Position numbers and translations under genes: made by a program. 64,000 nt of DNA from Hydractinia symbiolongicarpus (taxonomy: Eukaryota; Cnidaria; Hydrozoa; Anthoathecata; Hydractiniidae), in NCBI RefSeq assembly GCF_029227915.1, contig NC_079884.1, positions 25,360,001-25,424,000 on the forward strand, in the 5' to 3' direction. How positions within the stretch are numbered: the first letter of the stretch is position 1; the number at the start of each line of letters is the position of its first letter. The notes under the pieces are model-generated. The model was not told where the DNA came from, ran no database searches, and was given only the letters and a program-made list of their open reading frames with translations. Of this stretch, positions 30,532 through 43,000 are shown one piece after another.

Positions 30532-33500
30532 TTATATTTTTAACCTTTCCACAGCTTTCGTTATATCCTTCTGTCGAAACAAATTTTCTGCGTTGCTAAC
30601 TTGTTTCGAAAAGCCTTCGCTTTTGCTTGATAATAAACCAAATACGTTATCCAGTTTTGTCAAATCGGGACAATTTATGTTGAACCGGAATTGCATTGGT
30701 GATATATCTGGTGCATGTTCTTTTAACATGGTGATCATTTCTCCCCATTCGGATTGTTCCAGGAATGAAATAAATACCAAGCGTGCTGGATAAACTTCTT
30801 CATAATATTTTTTGAATAAGTGTGCGAACCTAAGGAAGATTAACAACTGTTATACTGCATTTAAAAAAACATGGTATGAGTGAAAGAGAATGGTGACCAA
30901 CTGCTATAGCAGATGACAAATGATAAAAATATGTCGTCTGATAATAAAAATCTACAAATTGTGATCTCTTAAAAACAACTACGGTTACTTTCCTAGAAAT
31001 TGTTGGTTAGCAAGGCGCAACTCCTGCAAAACGAATTTATCTATTTTTCAAAAATCTGGACCGGTTCTCAAGATTTATTGGCTAAGAAGTTTTGATAATT
31101 ATGCTAATTAATTGCATGACAGATTAAAAAATAATGCGGTGCTTTTCCGAGTTTATCAAGGTATGTTGTGATGTAAACATGTTTTCACCTATCCATTTTG
31201 ATAGTTTGAACATATTTACATGAATATTAATACTTAGTTACCCTGATTATCATTAATACCAGTACTCGTTTCTGAGTCTCCAATTGATGACATTATAATT
31301 CCTTATAATTAGTTGATTTATATCTCTCACTTAACTTAACTTATATCTCCCAAACCAAGAAAGAGTTTTCAAAAAAATAAAGAGATTCATAGACAACTTT
31401 TCAAGCTCTTTCATATGAAGCCATTTCTTTGCAGGAAGTAAGTTTTCAAGAACCGCAGTAACATCTCGAAAAGTGATAAAAACTCCCTCTTTACGTAGAT
31501 ATTCGTTTGTTTCTTGTTTTACTTGAATGAGAAATCTTCTTCCCTAAACTTTCTTAATTTTAACTTTCATTTTGACAGTACCCACTTAGGCATCACCTTT
31601 GTCTTCAAATAATTCAACACTACCTCAAGCTTAACAGATACACCAAGTAAACCGACAAGTAAGAAAATCTCCAACCGATTACTTTGGAATAAGTATAAAC
31701 AGAAAAAATTTGTACCTATCGCCATGACAGACTCCTGTTTCTTCTTCATCAGTGACGACAACAAACGTCTTTACGACTTTTTTCTCTTCATAGTACGGAT
31801 AGAGACTTGCAGCAGGGATGGTTACTCCCTCAGCTTTGATCTCGTCACATAAACGCAGAACCTAAAAAACAACTCAAACTACGGATTACTACAATTTTCA
31901 AGGAGTTTATACAAGGTACAAGCTACACTCATTATTTTTATAAGCATACGGGTAAATTGGACTCAAGCTCAATATGCTTAAGATTTTCCCAATTTGAGCC
32001 TAAAATTATGCTTAACGTATGCTTACCTGTCTTGCTAGTTGCTGGACTGAGTTAAACATTTTGTTCCAATTATTTGTACATAGTTTAGTTCAAAAGATTA
32101 TTTCATGCAAAAATGCTGTTTCCTATCACTTAACCTCGTCTTTTGTGTGATACTATTTTTGAATTTCCGCGCCCGAAGGCGTAGGAAATTCTTTAAAACC
32201 GTCGTTTTTTTCTTTCGGAGCATTTTTTGAGAAAAAATCGACCCTGGGATTTCACGTTGGTCCGTCACAGATGTAAACTTCGTACCCAAGCTCCTTAACC
32301 ACTGGGAAGTCTAGTATTGACGCTTCAGGCCAAAATCGGTATTTGTTTTCGACAAAATTTGGCACAGTTAACAAAAAAAAGTATGCTGAACATAATGGTG
32401 GCATAATAATTTTGAGTTTTGTCACCTAAATGTCATTTTAGGCCAAAATTGGTCCAAAAATTAGAACTACTTTATTTTCAACAAAATTTGGAACAGTTAA
32501 CAAATAAAGTATGCTGAACATGATGGTGACATCAAAATTTTGATTTCTTGTCACCTAAATGTCATTTTAGGCCAAAATTGGTCCAAAAATTAAAACTACT
32601 TTATTTTTGACAAATTTTGGCACAATTAACAAAAAAAGTATGGTGAACATGATGGTGACATCAAAATTTCGGTTTTTTGCCACCTTAAATGTCATTTTAG
32701 GCCAAAATTGGTCCAAAAATTAAAACTACTTCATTTTCAACAAAAATTGGCAAAGTTAACAAAAAAAGTATGCTGACATAATGGTGACATCAAAATTTTG
32801 ATTTTTGTCACCTAAATGCCATTTTAGGCCAAAATTGGTCCAAAAATTAAAACTACTTCATTTCCAACAAAAATTGGCAAAGTTAACAAAAAAAAGTATG
32901 CTGAACATAATGGTGACATCAAAATTTTGATTTTTGTCACCTAAATGCCATAGACCAAAATTGGTCCAAAAATTAAAACCACTTCATTTTCGACTAAATC
33001 TGGCACGGTTAACAAATAAAGTATGCTGAAAATGATGATGGTACAAAAGTTTGATTTTTTGTCACCTCAATGTCATTTCAGGCCAAAATTTATCCAAAAA
33101 TTAAAACTGCTTTATTTTCGACAATTGACACAGTTAATAAAAAAAGTATGCTGGAAAATGATGGTTACATCAAAATTTTGATTTTTGTCAACTAATGCCG
33201 TTTAAGACCAAAAACTTCTCAATCGCAAGACTTTCAACCATGAATGATAGGCTGTATTTTTTGTTAGCAATTTCTTTTAAAATATGAGTTTATTATGACA
33301 CGTTTCGTTTTGTTTGCGTTTGTTGTAAGATATAATGTCACTGATGGGCTTTATCTTCAGAGGTTCATGCACCAAGCCCCTTCGAATGTTTGGCACAATA
33401 ACACAACGAATTAGCAGGTTTTCATCAAATATTTTGGTAGCGCGCGGAAATTCTTAGAGCCCCCAGGGCTTCTTGTTTACACTTGATTTGGGAAGAAATG

Positions 33501-36500
33501 GAAGTGAGGGAAAAAAATTCCGAGGCTGGGAAATATGCTTAGTATATGCTTATTTTTTAAGCATGTGAGCTTAAGTATGCTTATAAGCTTTATGCTTATA
33601 AAAAATAATGAGTGTAGGGAAACACGATATCATAAAAGGCACGGCTAGTCGAATCAAGGGATATTTTATAATAACAATTTATTCATTAAATTTTTTTTCA
33701 GATGTTAGATATAACGTCACATAATTATGTGACTTTAGTGTCACCGTCTAGCAGCACTAATGGTGGAACCCTTCTTCAACATAAAAAAGTGAGACTCTTC
33801 TTAAGCATTTCTTTCTTGACCAAAATATAAAAGTTTAATATTTTTTTAATTTATACAATTTTACAAGTGTTACTTACGTCTGCTACATTTTTCGGTATAA
33901 ATGAAGGAGTCACGTTCTTGTTATCAAAAAATACTAGATCAGCGTTTGTAGCTGCAGCCACTAAGCTAGCAATGATTGTACTAGTGCGAATAGCGACCTC
34001 CATCGAACCTGATTTGTCCCCTATCACTACCACAGGGAAGTCCATTTCGAATCTGAAACAACCAATACAAAAATTAAAATTAATAAATATATATACGGTA
34101 AACCGTCTAATAAACGCCCTTGTTCTTTTAAACGCTCTCTTAAAATAATGCCCCTCCATTTAACACCCTATTTAATTAACGCCCCTTTACATATCGCAGC
34201 CTCTAATAGACCTCTAATAAAAATGATAATAGTAAAGGTAGCAAGATTCATTGATTTAAAAAAGAAAATGCAGAGCAGAAGGAGATATAAAACAATATAT
34301 GAAAACAAATCCTTTCATTGGAGAGTAAACAGAATGAGATGTTGAAGAGGCAAACAGATGCAAAACATAATCTTATTGATAAGATACAAAGAGTCTCTCT
34401 AAACTAAAAAATATTTCATAAATACAAAACTTTTTAATTTTTAATTAAATGCCTCCCTCCAATAAACGCCCCTATTTGAAGTTGAAAAAATTAAGTAAAC
34501 GCCCCGGGCGGTTCTTAGAGGATTTACGGTATGCGTACTTTAACCAATTATTTTGTAGGAAAACTACAGAAAATACACGGTTTTTATGCAATTTTCTACG
34601 ATCAATCAACTGATTCTTGTTTTTTTTGTTTTTGCCCAAAAAAATTTTTTTAAGCTTAAATTGTTCTTTAAAAATTTTCTTTCAGCCTCGATCACAGGAC
34701 TTGTTGTCTCTTTTTGCATATCGGATGATGAGACTACTTTTTCGTTAGACCTATCAATAAGCGCAGCTCCGATGAGAGCAAAAAGCCCTGGGAACGAGGT
34801 TGATATATTGTGTCTGAAGTCGAAAGTAATAAAAAGGAAAAGAAAAAATCGTAACTCACTCCATACTCTGTAACCTTTTATCAGCCTGTACTGTCAGTAG
34901 TTTTACAATATTATAGTCAGAATTATCCCAGATGTAATCTAATGTGGAATAATAGAGGTCAGAAAATAAGAGAGGTGAAAATTTCTAAGAATTACCCAAA
35001 GTAGTTCTACCTTTGAAGTGAATGATTCTCTCGACTAACTTTCCATACGACAATTTGATTTCTTCGTTACTTAGTAAGCGCTCGTACAACACCTTCTCCA
35101 CCAAATCACATTGTAGCTCTTCAAAGTACCTGTACATAATACAAACAGTTTTACGCATGCGCAGAACACAAAGCCGCTGTGCAAATTAACACTTCTGTTT
35201 CTAGATAAAGTTAAGCTCAGCTTCAGCGTTTTAGTTTAAAATTTTACTCATTCTAGCTTATGGTTTTATGTTAGTAAAATTCACATAAAAACACAAAAAT
35301 ATAGCAGATACTGGAATTTTGGGAAATTCTGATAAATTTAAGCATTATTTTATACGTAAACTCAAAACAAAATTCTTAAATCTGGAAATGATAAATTTTC
35401 AAAAGTTGAGGCCTTTCGGTCTTGTTGATAATTGGTGATAATAGAAATATTACAATGTCATTAAAAACTGAGTTTACTTTAGGCTACGTTTCGACAGCAA
35501 CAGTTGTTGCGCATGACAATTGTAGACGTTGAAACGTAGCTAGAATAGACTTGCATGTTCATGACATGATAATATTTATATTTTTCAATCGACTGAACAG
35601 ATATGGGTCTTATATAGTTTTAACAGTCCAAAAGACAACTACTGACATTACCATAGTACTGTATCGATTTTACTGTAACTTGCAATTCTTTTTTTCGCTT
35701 CATTTGTTAAATAACCCACCCATTTTCTTGCAATCGTGTAGTCAATATCTGTCCTCATTATAACCTCATTAATATTTTCGCTGTTCAAATTACCTATTCC
35801 CGAAAGCAAGATTGTTTCTGGCAATGTAGTCTTTTCAAAACAAAATGGCAGAAACCACGTGCACTGTGGAAAATCTTTCTTGGGATTCAAGTGGCATACA
35901 TTTGCTAGTTTCTTCCATGGTTCCGAGGGAAAATGCATGGCGTAGAATTCTAATCGTTCGACAGGAATCGTGCGTACCCATAATTTGATATGTTTGATTA
36001 ATGCTCCACTTAATGAGCCAGCCTAAAAAACATATTTTTTATCAGCAAGTGAAAATTCGAGAGCAGGCTGGATTTGCTTATGCGAGAAACACAATCAGGC
36101 TTAGTGGCTGTTTAGATATGAGACTCGGGACAGGACGATTGTAGGAACGAGAAGTTTGTCAGGATTTCGCTGTTATCAAGCATTATACCAAAAATTACTT
36201 TGTTTTTATATAGATTTTCTACACAAGACAATTTCGTCCCGTCTCGGCTAAGCTGTTTTTCTTTTTTTTTTTTTGAAAAATTCGTAAAAAATTGATGTTT
36301 TTATTAAACATACCATTGGAATGTCAGCTTTGATTGATCCAATAAGAGACTTCAACATCATCAATTTTCCCCTCTTTTTGCAATTTTGTGATCCTAAACG
36401 TTTTAGTAATCTTTCCTGTGCTCTTTTGTTTCGCGCAGAATCCAATATGGTCACCGCTCTCAATACTTCCTTAATACCAAATTTTTCATCAGGAACTTTC

Positions 36501-37213
36501 AGCAAGTACTCTGCCATTGTATAATCTTTCCGAGCCCATGCTGCAGCCAATGACAATGACTTTGAATTTTCTAATATCTCGACACGATTTTTTAAGAGGA
36601 CGTGCAGACAAGCAAAATATCGGTGAGGAAGTTCGTTTTGAGCATTATAGTGTGAAGAAAAGTATGATTGTTTGGTGAACAAATCTCGTATTTGATTGTC
36701 AGCTATAGAGGTGTCTAAAAACAGCAGAATTATTCTCAATTTCTATAATCAAAGATGGCGTACTGTCATGGTGACGTGTGTACTTGAAACCTTACTAGAA
36801 AATCTACTGAGATGATATTTTCCCCAACCTCGTGCCCAGGGTCTTGTGGTCCCTGAGCCGTTATTACGGAGTGGCCAACGATGCTTTTCGTCGTTATCAA
36901 CTTCGTCAACTAAGCAAAATGCCCTGGAAACGAGGTTGTATTGTTTAATATCAAATGGGATGAATGAACCGCAGCATGGTTTATCTTTTCTTAATATTTA
37001 AGCAAGCTTAAATTTTATGATGCTTTATACATTTGTGATTAAGTTTTCTTTGAGAAAAATATATTTGCACTTACCAACGTTCCAGTTATGATTGTCGATT
37101 TTATTTTTCTCATTTTCTGCATTTTGTTGCATGGATTTGTTGTGCATGTAGTTTCTTCGTCTGAAGCCACCATTTCGAGGTCTGTGTGTTCTTCTGTTTC
37201 GGCTTTGCACCAT
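30532..37213 (-). CDS. VWA-domain protein with TROVE-like N-terminal region
   Basis: Exons complement(join(30532..30829, 31716..31861, 33878..34052, 34860..34938, 35011..35129, 35652..36022, 36314..36714, 37075..37213)); phases agree, 575 residues. Residues 1-35 are basic, Arg/Gly/Asn-rich (RNRRTHRPRNGGFRRRN), possibly RNA-binding. Residues 47-365 are helical (for example LPHRYFACLHVLLKNRVEIL; FPSEPWKKLANVCHLNPKKD). From about 370 comes a von Willebrand A fold: FPVVVIGDKSGSM carries the MIDAS DxSxS, then TFVVVTDEEET and ARLVFISFLEQ. A helical repeat region followed by VWA recalls Ro60/TROVE proteins, but I am not sure of orthology. Intron 2 from the 3' end (31862-33877) contains a 1.7-kb transposon. 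Confidence 0.7.
31926..33614. mobile_element. TA-flanked non-autonomous DNA transposon with internal satellite
   Basis: Terminal inverted repeats CACTCATTATTTTTATAAGC at both ends (right copy has one extra T), each bounded by TA (31924-31925 and 33615-33616), as expected for Tc1/mariner-like target duplications. Both subterminal regions repeat AAGCATA-type motifs many times. No transposase frame. The centre is a tandem array (32328-33205). Confidence 0.8.
32328..33205. repeat. Tandem repeat, about 7 copies of a 120-130 bp unit
   Basis: Each unit begins GGCCAAAATTGGTCCAAAAA and contains GTATGCTGAACATAATGGTG and TTTTGTCACCTAAATG. Starts at about 32328, 32441, 32570, 32700, 32827, 32950 and 33081. 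The array lies inside the TIR element and inside an intron of the VWA gene. Confidence 0.9.
34093..34532. mobile_element. Non-autonomous TIR element (TACGGTAAA ends)
   Basis: Left TACGGTAAACCGTCTAATAA (about 34093) and right end, inverted, TACCGTAAATCCTCTAAGAA (about 34532). AACGCCC motifs recur near both ends. Located in an intron of the VWA gene. Confidence 0.6.
34684..34802. mobile_element. MITE of the CAACCTCG...CGAGGTTG family
   Basis: Right end AGCCCTGGGAACGAGGTTG; left end degenerate (CCTCGATCACAGGACTTG). Closest relative in the window is 9306-9406. Confidence 0.75.
36825..36938. mobile_element. MITE of the CAACCTCG...CGAGGTTG family
   Basis: Left CAACCTCGTGCCCAGGGTC and right GCCCTGGAAACGAGGTTG are inverted repeats, 114 bp, in the first intron of the VWA gene. 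Confidence 0.8.
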
Positions 37214-37722
37214 AGTGTAAGATCTTCTATACTCTCTTCAATATACGTTACTTTTTCCTTAAATTAAAAAGTTTATACTTTATATCATCTTTCCCTTTGG
37301 CAAACTAATTTTGTTTGTCTTCTAAAACTCTGTATTGACTCAAATTTTTGCCATAGAAAGCGTTTGATCTTTTTAAGGTTAGTGAAGTAAGATCTTCTAT
37401 GCTCTCTTCAATATACGTTACTTGCTTAAATAGAAAGTTTATACCTTATGTCATCCACTTCAATCATATGCAATGACCTTTTAACATTAAGCAAAAGGAA
37501 TTTTCCTTTGAATGCATTAGTCGTTGTATTTTTATTCATTCTTTTGGACATTCTTTAAAAGCACGGTAAACTTTAAAATAACCTTTGACTATCCAATTTT
37601 TCCGTCACTTAGCGCATTTGACCCGGTTTTTTTTCTCTGCACGTTCTTTCACATTGTATAATCATCGTTAGAATTACAATAACATCAAATTAGAGAAAAA
37701 AACATATAACAAATTCGTTTTA

Positions 37723-37841
37723 TCTATATTATAATGCCCGTATACGTGTGTCTGTCCGTCCGTCCGTCCGTCTGTCTGTCACGCAAAATTGTAGCTTAGC
37801 GACGGGCGAACCCGTGGATTTTTCCACGGGCTAACGACTAG
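37723..37841 (+). mobile_element. Miniature Helitron, about 119 bp
   Basis: Begins TCTATATTATAATGCCCG after an A, contains a TGTC/CGTC-rich stretch and ends with a perfect 8-bp hairpin (CCCGTGGA-TTTT-TCCACGGG, 37811-37830) followed by CTAACGACTAG and a T. Start TC, 3' hairpin, CTAG end and A/T insertion site are the Helitron hallmarks. No coding capacity. Confidence 0.7.
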
Positions 37842-39900
37842 TTTATTTAATTTTGCTTATTGAAACCTTCAGTAAAAAAATGTGTCATAAACGAAACAGC
37901 TAGCTTAACACCATATCTCCTAAATAGTATGTTTTTTCTTTTTCGTAAGAAAGCGGCTTGACTGCAAGTAGTACTCAGTCTTAATACTGTATTTTTGCGA
38001 AACCTGAGGAAAGCATGCTTTTATTAGTCTGTGATTATTATTTCTATGAAGCACAGAAAAGAGACACTGCAAATTCTCATTCACACAATTCCGCTGTGGA
38101 AATAAGTGTTCAAAACTTAGCCTACAAAGAAATGCAAGAAAACAAAGATCATTATTCGAAAAAAAAAATCCCATCTCATATTATATTTTCAACTATATTT
38201 TTTTTATACTTACTACTATGCAAAAGTCACCTTTGAATATAAAACAAACTTATCGCGCCCTGTTACTTATTGAATTTTTTTTGATGAAAAAGCATTTTTT
38301 TTACGACATTATTTCATCAAGTTTCATCACAGTGGAAAAACAATGTTTATTTATTGAAAAGATGACGTCATTATGTGTTATAAAAAGGTCAATAATTATA
38401 ATACAATGTATGGTTTAATTCTTTTTCTTGTTAAATTTTTGTTAATTAGTACTCAACTGTGATGGGTTCCCATTTTGTCGCCTCTCTGCTTTAACAATCG
38501 TTTAGCCTTCTAAAATCTTAATAAGGTCGAAAGATGTCTCTGTCTATGAAAGATGGTACGTGACTTTTCTTACAACTATTAGATGTGACATTGTATTACC
38601 GCCATGTAACAAAAGTATAGTTCTACAAATCAATGCCCTCTTAAATTGCTTTGGACAAATAAAAATACTATTTGGGGTTATTTCTCGTAAGGGAAGACAC
38701 TTCTTTTTTTAAATGTCAAGTTGCACTTACTCAATTATTTTTTCTTTATTTTTTTCTTTTGTTAATCTTTTAAACAACAAAAATATGATCAACATAACAT
38801 TAAATTCTTAACTCAAGTTGTCGTGGTCAAGTCAACAAACCACTTATTGTACGATCAGCATATATTAATTGTGGTTGACGCTTATAATAGTGATAAATAT
38901 TAATTAATAGATAAGTCATTTTTATCGCCTACACCCATCATTTCGATTGCCTGGTAACAATCTTTCTAATGTTTAAAGATACAGTACTATTACCACTGAC
39001 CCAACTATTAAATAGGGCACCGTCACACAAATTAGTAAAAAGAATGTCACACACATTCTTTTTACTAATTTTTGTTTAATGCGAATGAAGTAGGTTTTTC
39101 CTCAAATTAGGGTGTGAACCAGATAATTTAGGGGACATGTTTTCTTTATTTTTTGACGTCGAATTAAATTTACTTAATAAAATGGCAAGCAGCTTTACCA
39201 GAAGTAAATAAGTACAACGAAAAACGAAGATAGATGAAAGAAAAAAGTATTAAGAACAAAGGAAATTAAAAACTTAAACCCCTCTATTTCAGTGCAACTT
39301 AAGGTCAATTTTTCATCTTATTTTTTGGGCGAAATTTAATTTTCAAAACCAGATAATTTATTTTCTCTAATTATAATTAGAGGAATGACGGTAGACGGAG
39401 CCTAGAGTAGCTAATATGACTGTTTACAAAACAAACATGATATGATAAACCTACCTCCATTGCTATTGCCTATCAATAACTTTTCTTACAAAATAAATTT
39501 GTTTAAAATAACATGATAGTTCAAAAAGTTCATGGGCTTATTAATGGAACCCTTTTTTTTTTAAAAAAAAAGCATGTGCTCTCAGACTCAAGTCAGATTT
39601 TTTTCCTGTTTTATCCCAAAAACTTAAAATACTACAATAATAGTTACAAGGTTTTCGAAATGCCACGATCAGGACGGGGCACAAGAAGATGTGGGTTTGG
39701 AATTTCAAAGAATCTTTATGTTAAATGTCCACATGATTCATAAGACTAGGTAAGCCTCGTTTTCAGGGTTTCAAATTTACGACATATTGATGGGGCAAGT
39801 ACGCCAGATGACTTACTACCTTGCTTGCAAGCTAAATACACCTAAACACCAAAGGTTTTAGCGCCACTGTGAAACAATAAAACCCTGACAACATATTTAG
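37842..39900. other. Intergenic, hairpin at 39029-39071, no supported gene
   Basis: AT-rich. Short open frames (38015, 38218, 39513) have no resemblance to known families. The only structured element I see is a perfect 19-bp inverted repeat with a 5-base loop: left arm AAATTAGTAAAAAGAATGT (39029-39047), loop CACAC, right arm ACATTCTTTTTACTAATTT (39053-39071). Confidence 0.5.
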
Positions 39901-40074
39901 AAATGATTGATAAAATTGTATTTTTTTATTTTTAATCTTTCTTACATATATACAAAAGATTTTCATCTGCAAGGCATGATGGTTAGACGTTTATAAGCCA
40001 GAGCACCAATAAACTTCTTTTACTGAGAATATATCTATCTAAGTTTGAGCATTCACTGCTGAATGACTTGTTAT

Positions 40075-43000
40075 TTAATACATATGTATTTTATGTGTGC
40101 CTCTGTCGGCAACAAGAACGTTACCATGACTCGTTATGAATACACCTGTTGGTTTTGACAGCTGCTTGACTGTTGCACCCAGTTTCTTAATAAATTGACC
40201 ATCAGAACTAAATAATTGTGCATCGATATTTTTAAAGTCTGAAACAACAATATTATTTTCACTGTCTGTACCCAATCCGGACGGACACAAAAACTGGCCA
40301 TCTTGTGCTCCTTTGGTACCGAATTTTGACAAAAACTTTCCGTTCTGGTCAAACTTTTGAACCCTATAATTGTTTGTATCTGACACCAAGATGTGATTTT
40401 CAGTTGTGATGGCAACATGACGTGGCGAATTAAACTTGCCATCCGCAGACCCCGACCCTCCAAATATAAACAGGAAATTTCCTTTTAAATCGAACACTTG
40501 AATTCGGTGGTTGTCACGGTCGGCCACAATTAACCGGTTTTCCTGATCGATTGCAATTCCACATGGACCTTTCAGTAGTCCTTCGGTTGTTCCTCGTGTT
40601 CCGAATTTTCTTATAAACTGTCCATCTTTTGTGTATGTCTATGAAAGCAGAAAGATTTGTTAATGCTTGGGCAGATTTAAGTCTTGCTATTAACTTAATT
40701 AAAACAGAAAACATGAAATAATGTAACATTCAAAATTGATAAGCACACCAAATGCGCACAGTACAACATCCCTAAAAGCACGAAACGAGATTGAAATTAC
40801 TTTCACCATGGAGGAACTTCCCAAATAATTATTTCACCCAAAGAACTGTTTCCGTTTCTACATTTATTGCTACTTAAGAATGTCCTATGGAATTGACTCT
40901 GGGCGGAATAAATACTCTCATCAGATGAAGGGGATCTCTGAAGTAAGACAACAACTTATCCAGCCATGTTATGCCTAGATTAACTAAACATCTTATTTCT
41001 GCTGTGAATAGTTACATAAAGTCGAACAATGCTTACAGTTAATTAATTTACTATAAAAGAGCTTGAAAATTGATCTAGGAATATGTTTATCCTAATTGAT
41101 TGTTAAGAATTTAGACTTGAAGCTCACTAATTATGCATGACATCATGAACCAGCTCTGAGTGAGGCATTGTATTTAACAGTTTTTACAAGGTTGAAAATG
41201 TTTTTGGCCATTCAGCTTGGCAATTTGACAATCTTACATAAATTTCAACAATTAGTTAATGTAATTATGCTCATTAAAAAAGAAAAAGATTATGAGCTCA
41301 ACTTGTTTTGTTTTGTTTTTTACAGTAGGCAAATTTTAAATTTTGTCTGCACTGGGATCGAGCAATCAGCTACGAATTAGGAGAGATTTTTCTTACAGTG
41401 GAGGTTGGAAACGGACTTAAAACGCGACCTTTCTGTTCTTTCTACACTCTAATACCATTTTGAAGGGTCAATATGAAGATTTTACCTGTATACGATGGTT
41501 TCCATGATCTGCAACGTATATATTGAGCTGTTTATCAACAGCAACTCCAGTAGGATACCACATTTCTCCATCGTCCTTACCTCGTACACCGAATTGCGAA
41601 AGTAACTTGCCATTAACATCAAACGTCTGTGGGAAGAACAAAGATTTTAATAAGAAGACACTTTTAGAAGGAGAAAGGAAACTTTAAACGTTTGATTAAT
41701 TTTGTTTCAGATGGTTCATTAAAGGATAAAACTTCATGAAACAGTATTCCCTATCTCTGACAGTATTGCCTATCTCTTTGCTCCTGAAACGTTATCACCG
41801 AACGACAAAGAAAATGCCCTGGGAATAAGCAATGTTATCAAACTGTAGAAAAATGAAAAGAGACAGCATTGCAACTTCGAAAACACGTGACTTACCAGGA
41901 CTTTATGATTATTATGATCAGTAACCAAAATATTTCCATCTTTGTCACATACCACACCCCACGGTTCATAATTGTCATTATTCTTCACACTTGAAATTAC
42001 ACCTCCTGATCCAAACTGCGTTAACATTGGTCCGATCTTTTCGCAGTCGATACCAGCGATAACATTTACCTCGAAAGGACTGTCATGTATCGGTTTTTCT
42101 CTCACGTACACAGAGAGGGTGTGCTTTTCCTTGCTTTGTACTGTGTAGCCAATTGTATAGGAGCCATTTTGACAGTCCTTCACGTCAACATTAGTTGTCA
42201 AACCTTTTCCATCTGTCAGCTTAGCGATCACATAATCACCACCTAAAAACAACAAGTCGCACATAACTTAGAGGAAAGTTTTTTTTAATATTTTAACTTC
42301 TTATGGACTGAATCATAACGAGCATAACAAATCGCCAGCTACTTTTGCTAGCAGGGTTTAACTAACTAGACTTTTGTCTTCTTACTTTTCGTCCGTGTTT
42401 AACACAGATTTTACATAATCCATTTTGTTTTCCTGCAGAAAAAGTGGAATTATAAAAAAAAACTGAACATACGTATGCGATGTTATTTTTCTATTTGTGA
42501 ATGTTAAAGTGGCTCAAACAGTTTTATCAAACTTTAAGCTAGATAATCACTGTGGCTATTCTAGGGTTTAGATCCATGTTATAATTTTATATTATAACTA
42601 AAATGGGGACGGACACAAAAACTCACTTAAACGAACCCCCAAGGGAAACGTAAACCACAATATCACCATAACATTGGATTTTAGACTTCAAAGGGAACCA
42701 GCAACATAAACAGGTTTTAGAGAGATTGTAAATTTTACGTCTTAATAAATCACAGTGAGTACCAGGCTTTAAAGATCATATTTTTAGATATTTTTGATAC
42801 TAGCGGCCGCAAGGAGGAAAAAACGCAATTTCCAGCGAAGGTGTTAGCTACGCAAATTACAAAATGATTTCCAATTTAAGCTCTCACCTCGACCTATTGG
42901 ATTATCAAATCTATCTTTTGCCATCAACGTAAATTCAGTGTAATGATTCAATTTGGCTGCCGTCACTCCTGTTCCAACTGCGACACATAATGGCGGGAAT

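Noticed and set aside
39513-39743. 76-residue frame ending in an Arg/Gly-rich segment
   Set aside because: No conserved domain, starts in a homopolymer-rich region, no splice or promoter context.
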